This document shows positions 24,704 through 31,351 of a stretch of 64,000 nucleotides of DNA, in pieces. The translations under genes and the position numbers were made by a program. Every line of letters starts with the position of its first letter. The first letter of the stretch is position 1. The DNA is from Virgisporangium ochraceum (GTDB lineage Bacteria; Actinomycetota; Actinomycetes; Mycobacteriales; Micromonosporaceae): NCBI RefSeq assembly GCF_016863655.1, contig NZ_BOPH01000037.1:1-64000 (forward strand), given 5' to 3'. The notes below the pieces were generated by a model. It was not told the origin of the DNA and searched no databases. It saw only the letters and a list, made by a program, of their open reading frames with translations.

Positions 24704-25833
24704 GCACCGCGGTCCTCCACGTCGCGCAGCCCGTCGACGGCGGCGTCGCCGCGTACGTCCTCGCGGCCTGCCTCGACCAGGTCGCCCGCGGCTGGCGGGT
24801 CACCGTCGCGTGCCCCGACGGCGGGCGGCTCGCCGCGAGCCTGGCCACGGCGGGGATCCCGCGGGTCAACTGGAACGCCGGTCGCGGACCGGGTCGCGGC
24901 TCGGTCGGCGAGGCGCGGCGGCTGGCGGCGATCGTCGAGCGGCAGCGCCCCGACGCGCTGCACCTGCACGCGTCGAAGGCCGGGCTGGCCGGACGGCTGC
25001 GCACCCGGTTCGGCCGCCGGCTGCCGACGCTGTTCCAGCCGCACGGCTGGTCGTGGCTCGCCGTCGACGGACGCCTGCGCACCGCCAGCGTCGCCTGGGA
25101 ACGGGCCGCCGCGCGCTGGACCGACCTGTTCGTGTGCGTCGGTGCCGCCGAGGCCGAAGCCGGCCGGGAACAGCGGGTCGCGGGCCGGTACACGGTGGTG
25201 CGCAACGGCGTCGACCGCGGCCGTTACACCGCCGCCGGACCGGACGGGCGCGCCGCCGCCCGCCACCGGCTCGGCCTCGACCCGGTGGCGCCGCTCGCGG
25301 TGTGCGTCGGGCGGGTCACCCGGCAGAAGGGCCAGGACGTGCTCCTCGCCGCCTGGCCGGCGGTCGTTCACGCCTGTGCCGGTGCGCGCCTCGCGCTCGT
25401 CGGCGACGGCGACCTGCTCGGCCACTTGAACCGGGGCGTCCACAGTGGAGTGACGTTCGCCGGCAACGCCGCCGATGTCCGGCCGTGGCTGGCCGCCGCC
25501 GACGTCGTCGTGCTGCCATCGCGGTGGGAGGGGCTCCCGCTCACCGTGCTGGAGGCGTTCGCCACCGGCCGGTCCGTCGTCGCCAGCCGCGTACCGGGCC
25601 TCGCCGAGACGGTCCCGTCGTCGGTCGGTGCCCTGGTGCCGCCGGACGACCCGGCGGCGCTCGCCGACGCCCTCGCCCGACGGCTCGGCGACCCCGCCCG
25701 GTGCCGCGTCGAGGGCGAGGCGGCCGCGACGCACGCCGCCCGGTACGACCTGCGGCACACGTTCGACCGGCTCGCAGCGGCCACCGAGACCGCGATCCAC
25801 AGAGGCTCGATCCATAGAGGACAGCGGAGATGA
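24700..25833 (+). CDS. glycosyltransferase, GT4 family
   Basis: The 377-residue GT-B enzyme has HVAQPVDGGVAAYVLAACL at the start, LHLHASKAGLAGRLR, then VRNGVDRGRY and VCVGRVTRQKGQDVLLAAW, and the SRWEGLPLTVLEAFATGRSVV donor-binding segment. It is the second glycosyltransferase of the operon. The C-terminus (AIHRGSIHRGQRR) is encoded by a 15-bp near-duplicate at about 25794-25823. It starts at a GTG overlapping the preceding stop. Confidence 0.9.
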   Translation: MSTAVLHVAQPVDGGVAAYVLAACLDQVARGWRVTVACPDGGRLAASLATAGIPRVNWNAGRGPGRGSVGEARRLAAIVERQRPDALHLHASKAGLAGRLRTRFGRRLPTLFQPHGWSWLAVDGRLRTASVAWERAAARWTDLFVCVGAAEAEAGREQRVAGRYTVVRNGVDRGRYTAAGPDGRAAARHRLGLDPVAPLAVCVGRVTRQKGQDVLLAAWPAVVHACAGARLALVGDGDLLGHLNRGVHSGVTFAGNAADVRPWLAAADVVVLPSRWEGLPLTVLEAFATGRSVVASRVPGLAETVPSSVGALVPPDDPAALADALARRLGDPARCRVEGEAAATHAARYDLRHTFDRLAAATETAIHRGSIHRGQRR

Positions 25834-27104
25834 AGGTTCTCACCGGCGCCGGCACCGGCCGGCGCGGCACCTGCCCGTACATCGACATCGATCTCGCCGA
25901 CCCGCTGTTCTGGAAGCGGCCACCGGCCCGGCGCGACGAGGCCTTCGCCCGGCTGCGGCACCTGCCCGACCCGGTGTTCTTCGTGGAGCGACCGGCCGCC
26001 CGCGGCCGTAAGCTGACCGGGTTCCACGCACTGGTGCGGCACCGCGACGTGGTCGACGCGAGCCGCGACGCCGGGGTGTTCACCAGCGGACCGGGCGTCA
26101 CCACGCCGAAGCCGGCCCGCTGGGTGCGGTTCGTGTTCGGCGACTCGATGGTCAACCTCGACGACCCGCGGCACGCGCGGTTGCGGGGCGTGGTGCAGAA
26201 GGCGTTCACGCCGCGGGTCATCGCGAAGATCACCGAGGACATGGCCGCGGTCGCTTCGCAGCTCGTCGACGAGGTCGCGGCGCGGGGGACCGGCGACTTC
26301 GTGGAGACCGTGGCGGCGCAGATGCCGCTGCGGGTCATCTGCGAGCTGATGGGCATCCCGGCGCGGTACCGGGCGCGGCTGCTCACGCAGCTCAACCGGA
26401 CCGCCGAGCACGCCGGCGTGCCGACGCCGCGGTGGCGGAGGGTCCCCGGACGCAGCCTGTTCGCGCTGGCCCGCCTGCAACGCGTCGTCGCCCGGGTCGG
26501 CCGGCAGCGCCGCCGCCACCCGACCGACGACCTCATCTCCCAGCTGGTGGCCGCGAAGCTGACCGCCCGCGAGCTCGGCGCGTTCTTCTCCCTCCTGCTG
26601 GTCGCCGGCGTGGAGACCACCCGCAACGCGATCGCGCACGGGCTGCTGCTCCTCACGTCGCACCCGCGGCAACGGGCGCTGCTGCTCGACGACTTCGACA
26701 GGCACTCGCGCGGCTTCGTCGAGGAGCTGGTGCGGCACTCCACGCCGATCATCCAGTTCCGGCGCACCGTCGCCCGCGACACCGTCCTCAATGGATACCG
26801 GCTCGGCGCCGGCGACGAGGTCGTGCTGTTCTACACCTCGGCCAACCGCGACGAGACGGTGTTCGACGCGCCCGACGCGTTCGACATCACCCGCTCGCCC
26901 AACCCCCACGTCGGCTTCGGCGGCGGCGGGCCGCACTTCTGCCTCGGCACCGCGCTGGCGCGTCAGGAGATCTCGGTGCTCTTCCGCGAGCTGCTGACCC
27001 GGCTGCCCGCCATCCGGTCGGTCGGCGAGCCCGACCTCGTGCCGTCGAGCTTCGACAACCGCGTCGGACGGCTCACCTTCACGACGGGAGCACACGATGC
27101 GTAG
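25830..27104 (+). CDS. cytochrome P450
   Basis: The 424-residue soluble P450 has the I-helix LLVAGVETTRNAIAHG, the DDPRHARLRGVVQKAFTPR segment and the heme loop HVGFGGGGPHFCLGTALAR with the thiolate Cys. It resembles the CYP124/125/142-like group, which oxidise sterols and lipids in mycobacteria, but that placement is by eye. Its ATGA coupling on the glycosyltransferase ties it to the exopolysaccharide operon. No ferredoxin gene is adjacent. It may oxidise a lipid carrier or an acyl substituent. Confidence 0.92.
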   Translation: MKVLTGAGTGRRGTCPYIDIDLADPLFWKRPPARRDEAFARLRHLPDPVFFVERPAARGRKLTGFHALVRHRDVVDASRDAGVFTSGPGVTTPKPARWVRFVFGDSMVNLDDPRHARLRGVVQKAFTPRVIAKITEDMAAVASQLVDEVAARGTGDFVETVAAQMPLRVICELMGIPARYRARLLTQLNRTAEHAGVPTPRWRRVPGRSLFALARLQRVVARVGRQRRRHPTDDLISQLVAAKLTARELGAFFSLLLVAGVETTRNAIAHGLLLLTSHPRQRALLLDDFDRHSRGFVEELVRHSTPIIQFRRTVARDTVLNGYRLGAGDEVVLFYTSANRDETVFDAPDAFDITRSPNPHVGFGGGGPHFCLGTALARQEISVLFRELLTRLPAIRSVGEPDLVPSSFDNRVGRLTFTTGAHDA

Positions 27105-27954
27105 GACGTTCTGGGCCGGTGGCGCCGCTGTGCTGGTCCTGGTCACCTTTGCCCTTGCGGTGTTCGCCCTTCGCGGCGACGCGACCGCGGGTCACGCGGC
27201 GGGCCTGCCCCCGACGGCCGGATCGGCCCCCCGCGAGGACTCCGGGCGACCGCCGCTGCCCGCCGGCCAGACCGACGGTTGGGAGATGGCCTTCAGCGAC
27301 GAGTTCGACGGGTCCACATTGGACAGCCGGAGGTGGGCCGACCAGTCCGGCGCGGAAGCCGACAACGGGCGCGGCAACAAGGGCAACAAGCAGCTCGAGT
27401 GGAACCAGGCCGCGAACTGCGCGGTGGGCGGCGGCGAGCTGACGATGACCGCCCGCCGCGAGGCCGTGACGTCGCCGTCGGGGGAGCGGTACGGGTGGAC
27501 CTCGTGCCTGATCTCGTCGACGCCGTCGTACGGTTTCCAGTTCGGGTACGTGGAGGAGCGGGCGATCCTGCCGCGGGCACGCGGGTTCTGGCCGGCGCTG
27601 TGGACCTGGCAGGCTCCGTTCGTCGACCGGTACATCGAAACCGACGTCTACGAGTTCTACTCCGAGACGCGCCACCGCCTCGACCTGACCCAGCACTCGG
27701 GCGGCAAGGGCAACTGCAAGCCGGCGCTCGCGTTCGACCCGGCCGACGGGTGGCACACGTACGGTGCCGCCATCGAGCCGACCGGCACCACCTGGTACGT
27801 CGACGGCGTCGAGGTGTGCCACACGCCGGCGACCTCGGACGGCGTGACGAACATCGTCTCGAACCTGGCCGTGTTCGCCGAGGTCCCCCCGGCGGAGGCG
27901 ACGAACGAGGCGGTCAAACGGGTCGACTACATCCGGGCCTGGCAACGCCCGTAG
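27097..27954 (+). CDS. secreted glycoside hydrolase family 16
   Basis: The 285-residue protein has an N-terminal signal or anchor (WAGGAAVLVLVTFALAVFAL, residues ~6-25), a short linker and a GH16 beta-jelly roll. The catalytic motif is E181-T-D183-V-Y-E186, the ExDxxE of family 16, with WPALWTW before it. Family members cut beta-1,3- or beta-1,4-glucans, agars or xyloglucan, or act as transglycosylases. As last gene of the operon (8-bp overlap with P450), it may trim or release the exported polymer. Confidence 0.92.
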   Translation: MRRTFWAGGAAVLVLVTFALAVFALRGDATAGHAAGLPPTAGSAPREDSGRPPLPAGQTDGWEMAFSDEFDGSTLDSRRWADQSGAEADNGRGNKGNKQLEWNQAANCAVGGGELTMTARREAVTSPSGERYGWTSCLISSTPSYGFQFGYVEERAILPRARGFWPALWTWQAPFVDRYIETDVYEFYSETRHRLDLTQHSGGKGNCKPALAFDPADGWHTYGAAIEPTGTTWYVDGVEVCHTPATSDGVTNIVSNLAVFAEVPPAEATNEAVKRVDYIRAWQRP

Positions 27955-27957
27955 CTG

Positions 27958-29178
27958 TCAGAACCAGGTGGTGCACCAGGGGGCGCGGTCGGCCGCGAAC
28001 ATGCGGGTGGCGCGGGCGACCGCGCCGGCCGAGTGCTCGTCGACCAGGCCGGCCGCGGCCAGCGTCCGCACGGGGTAGCCGCCCAGCAGGATGGAGCCCA
28101 GCGCGGACACCCCGATGGTCAGGTCGGCCGACTCCGTCGTCGGGGTGCAGGTGGCACCGAAGGGGCCGCCGTCCAGGGCGAAGCGGCCCTCCGCGTAGCC
28201 GGCGGGGTCGACCACCTCCAGGATCAGCGTGCCCGGGACGCCGTAGGTGCGCGCACCCAGCACCGCCGGCACATCGCAGACCCGCGCCCACAGGGCGTCG
28301 AAGCGTTCGCTGGCCCTCGCGTGCCGGGCGTCGAGCAGCAGCCACGGCAGCGTGTCGTCGACGGGGCGGTCGCCGGCCTGGACGGTGCGGGCCAGGTCCA
28401 GGGAGAGCAGGTGGTCCCAGAGCAGCAGGTCGCCCCGCGGACCGGTGGTGTACATCGTCTGCAGTTCGACCGTGCCCACCGGCTGCCGGTCGGTCCACTT
28501 GTTCTCCACCGTGTAGCGGGCGGCACCGACCACCTCGCCGGCGGGATCCCGCGCCACCACGTGGAAGGCCGGCTTCGGGTCGCCCCAGCTGGGGATCCGC
28601 ACGATGCCGTGGTCGAGGTCCCAGTACCGGTCGGTGCGGGTGATCTCGCCGGGGCTGCGCAGCCGGTGCCGCTCGAACAGCGGCGGCAGCGTGGCCCGGG
28701 CCGTGTCGCGGTCGACGAACTCGACCGTCCCCTGTGGACGGTCGCGCAGGCGGGCCAGCTTGCGGTCGACCGTCCAGGTCTGGTGCTCGGTGGCGGCGCC
28801 GTACCCGAACCGGCCGTAGATCGGCCACTCCGCGGCGATCAGCACGCTCACCGGCTCGCCCCGCTCGACGCTCGCGGCCAGGTCGTGGCGGACCAGGCGA
28901 CTCGCGAGACCGCGCCGCCGGTGCGTCGCGGTGGTCGTGACCGCGGTGACGGCCGACGCCGGCACGGTCGCCCCACCGGGCAGCGTCAGCTCGGTGGGGA
29001 AGCTGCGCAACGTCGCCACGATGCGCGCGCCGTCGAAGGCGGCGAACGTGCGGTCCAGGTGCATGCCGGGGCGGCGGACCTCGGCGTCGCCGGAGCCGTT
29101 CGGGTTCAGGAAGCCCGTGGCCATCGCCGTCCAGAAGGCGCCGACCTCGTCCTCGGTGATCGTGCGGAGCTCGTGCAT
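27958..29178 (-). CDS. Eis-like GNAT N-acetyltransferase
   Basis: The 406-residue protein has the Eis layout. It consists of a GNAT domain with VTAVTTTATHRRRGLASRLV (acetyl-CoA loop), a second degenerate GNAT domain, and a C-terminal sterol-carrier-like domain (LILEVVDPAGYAEGRFALDGG ... ADLTIGVSALGSILLGG). The C-terminal Phe (WCTTWF) matches the Eis active-site carboxylate end. Relatives acetylate aminoglycosides and peptides at several sites. Its stop lies 3 bp from the GH16 stop, tail to tail. Confidence 0.88.
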   Translation of the reverse strand: MHELRTITEDEVGAFWTAMATGFLNPNGSGDAEVRRPGMHLDRTFAAFDGARIVATLRSFPTELTLPGGATVPASAVTAVTTTATHRRRGLASRLVRHDLAASVERGEPVSVLIAAEWPIYGRFGYGAATEHQTWTVDRKLARLRDRPQGTVEFVDRDTARATLPPLFERHRLRSPGEITRTDRYWDLDHGIVRIPSWGDPKPAFHVVARDPAGEVVGAARYTVENKWTDRQPVGTVELQTMYTTGPRGDLLLWDHLLSLDLARTVQAGDRPVDDTLPWLLLDARHARASERFDALWARVCDVPAVLGARTYGVPGTLILEVVDPAGYAEGRFALDGGPFGATCTPTTESADLTIGVSALGSILLGGYPVRTLAAAGLVDEHSAGAVARATRMFAADRAPWCTTWF

Positions 29179-29191
29179 GGCCGCCAGGCTC

Positions 29192-30379
29192 TCACACCCG
29201 GTCGGGCACGTGCCCGGCCAGCCGCACGGTGAGGAGATAGGCCAACGGGACCAGCAGCGTCAGCACGAGGAACGCCGGCGCGATGACGTCGGTGCCGCCC
29301 CGGCCGACGAGCAGCCCCAGCAGCCCCGGGAAGATCACCGCGCCCAGGGAGGCGGCGCCGATCTGCATGCCGACGGCGGGGCCGGCGTGGTCGGAGCCGA
29401 CGCGGTCGGCGGTGGTCAGCGTCAGCAGCGGGAACACCGGTGCCGCGAACAGCCCGATCGTCATGACGCCCACCACGGTGACCCACGCCGGCGCCGGCAG
29501 CACCGCCACGAGCGCGCCGGCCGACATCCCGGCCAGGCACGCGACGAGCCCGCTCCGGCCGGACAGCCGGTCGGCGATCACGCCGTACACCACCCGGCCG
29601 ACGAACAGCGCGCCCCAGTAGGCCGCGACGCACGTCCCCGCGACGCTGGTCGACAGGTCACGGCCGTCGGTGAGGAGTGTGAACGTCCACAGGGCGACGG
29701 CCACCTCCGTACCGGTGTAGAGGGCGAAGGTGACGGCGCCCATCCACACGGTCGGCAGGAGCAGGGTCCGAGCGGCGTTGCCACGCGAAGCTTCTCCAGT
29801 GGCTTCCTCCTGTAGCGCGTCTCGCGGAACCTGCCATGAACGGGCCGTGAGCGCGAACGCGACCGCGAGTACCGACTGCACCGCCGCGGTGAGGCCGTAG
29901 CCCCAGCGCCAGCCGAGGCCCGCGCCGAGGACGGACGTCATCACGAGCGGGCCGAGCGTGGCGCCGAAGCCGAAGCTGGCGTGTAGCCAGTTCATGTGAC
30001 GGGCGCCGAAGTTCTCCGCGGCGTAGACGTTGAGGCCGGCGTCGATCGCGCCGGAGCCGAGGCCGACGAGCACCGAGCCGACGAGCGCGACAGCGAACAC
30101 CGGTGCCGCCGCGTACGCGGCGAGTCCGGCGGCGACGAGCGCCGTGCTGCCGGCGAGCAGGCGGCCGACGCCGAGTCGGGCCAGCGCGAACCCGGTGGAC
30201 ACACTCGACATCAGGTAACCGGTGACGCCCACGGTGAGGATGAGGCCGACCGCCTCGATCGACACGCCGAACGTCTCGCGCATCGACGGCCATCCCACGC
30301 CGAGGAGGGCGTCGGGCAGGCCGAGGCTGATGAAGCCGAGGTAGGCCAGGCCGAGCAGGCCGCCGCCGGAGAGCCGCAT
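29192..30379 (-). CDS. MFS transporter
   Basis: About 395 residues with 12 predicted hydrophobic helices. Landmarks are LGLPDALLGVGWPSMRETFG in the first loop, a fucose-permease-like GATLGPLVMTSV stretch, and the second-half loop GVIADRLSGRSGLVAC. The FucP/YfkF-type sequence suggests a sugar or drug substrate, not decided here. An ATG at 30379 and a GTG at 30385 are both possible; neither has a good ribosome site. It is divergent from the LuxR-type gene. Confidence 0.85.
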   Translation of the reverse strand: MRLSGGGLLGLAYLGFISLGLPDALLGVGWPSMRETFGVSIEAVGLILTVGVTGYLMSSVSTGFALARLGVGRLLAGSTALVAAGLAAYAAAPVFAVALVGSVLVGLGSGAIDAGLNVYAAENFGARHMNWLHASFGFGATLGPLVMTSVLGAGLGWRWGYGLTAAVQSVLAVAFALTARSWQVPRDALQEEATGEASRGNAARTLLLPTVWMGAVTFALYTGTEVAVALWTFTLLTDGRDLSTSVAGTCVAAYWGALFVGRVVYGVIADRLSGRSGLVACLAGMSAGALVAVLPAPAWVTVVGVMTIGLFAAPVFPLLTLTTADRVGSDHAGPAVGMQIGAASLGAVIFPGLLGLLVGRGGTDVIAPAFLVLTLLVPLAYLLTVRLAGHVPDRV

Positions 30380-30591
30380 GATCACATGCTATTTCGGGGG
30401 ACGGAAACCCGACACCGAAGTCCGACATGCCAGGTAGGGGACCCGATAACGGGCGTGAGAGTTTGCACAAATACGAATTGCCGACACCACGACGACGAAT
30501 GCGTACTCCGTGAACCCGAATGGTCGACGCGGGAATGGCGCCACTGGCTTACGGTATTGGCAGAGAATTCTTCCGCAAGGGGTTTCCGGCG

Positions 30592-31197
30592 ATGATCCGA
30601 GTTCTTCTGCTCGAAGACGGTCAATGGAATCGCGCTGGCTTTCCCGCTCTCCTCGGCCGCGAACAGGGCATCGTCCTGGTCTGCACCGCCGATATCGAGT
30701 CGGAGATCGCGCCGCTGGCGGCACAGTTCACGCCCGACGTCGTGCTGGTGAACACCGACTACATGGTGAGCCAGATCCTTCCGAAGGTCGCCGAGCTCAA
30801 GGCGGCCGCCCCGAGGTGTTCGGTGCTCGTCCTGTGCGATCCCACCAAACGCGGCATGCTGCCCCCGCGCCGGCGCGGGGGACGCCTCAGCTTCCTGATG
30901 AAGGACACGTCGGTGCGCCAGCTGGCGGCGGCGATCCGCCAGGTCGCGCGGGGCGAGAGGGTGGTCGATCCGCGGCTCGAGGTGGCGGCGATCAGCACCG
31001 ACAAGGCGGTGAGCACGCGGGAATGGGAGGTCCTGGGCCTGGCGGCACAGGGCGAAACCGTGGCGGAGATCGCCAGGCGCCTGTATCTGTCACTGGGAAC
31101 GGTGCGCAACCACATCTCGTCGGTGATTACGAAGACGGGCGCGCGCAACCGGCTGGATGCCATTCGGATCGCCCGCAAGGACGGCTGGCTCCGTTAG
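30592..31197 (+). CDS. LuxR-type regulator with atypical receiver domain
   Basis: The 201-residue protein has a receiver-like domain (MIRVLLLEDGQ, residues 1-120) and a GerE-type HTH (STREWEVLGLAAQGETVAEIARRLYLSLGTVRNHISSVITKTGARNR). The position of the phospho-accepting Asp in PDVVLLD is Asn here (PDVVLVNTD), though the acidic pair near the N-terminus is kept. It is therefore probably not controlled by phosphorylation. AAGGGG precedes the chosen ATG. No sensor kinase gene is nearby. Confidence 0.85.
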   Translation: MIRVLLLEDGQWNRAGFPALLGREQGIVLVCTADIESEIAPLAAQFTPDVVLVNTDYMVSQILPKVAELKAAAPRCSVLVLCDPTKRGMLPPRRRGGRLSFLMKDTSVRQLAAAIRQVARGERVVDPRLEVAAISTDKAVSTREWEVLGLAAQGETVAEIARRLYLSLGTVRNHISSVITKTGARNRLDAIRIARKDGWLR

Positions 31198-31215
31198 CCC
31201 GGCGAGCTCCGCAAC

Positions 31216-31288
31216 GATCACAAGTGTTGGCGACTTTCTGCTGTTCCGTGGGTCGGAGAGCAGCGAAAAGTCGCCAACACTTGTGATC
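31216..31288. terminator. 73-bp hairpin, 22-bp perfect arms
   Basis: Bases 31216-31237 (starting GATCACAAGTGTTGGCGAC) pair perfectly with 31267-31288; an inner CTGCT/AGCAG pair continues the stem. It lies between the convergent LuxR-type and Hsp70-PASTA genes and can stop both transcripts. Its size and GATC ends resemble the four hairpin elements elsewhere in the window, but the arm sequence is different. Confidence 0.8.
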
Positions 31289-31295
31289 ATCGCCT

Positions 31296-31313
31296 GATCG
31301 GCGGCCGCCGATC
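31296..31313. repeat. perfect 18-bp palindrome with flanking direct repeat
   Basis: GATCGGCGGCCGCCGATC is its own complement. The CCTGATCGGCGGCC part recurs at about 31319-31332, giving a short direct repeat. It follows the 73-bp hairpin in the same convergent gap and may add to termination. Confidence 0.75.
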
Positions 31314-31351
31314 GTCACCTGATCGGCGGCCAGCCCTGACCGCCAGCCCGG

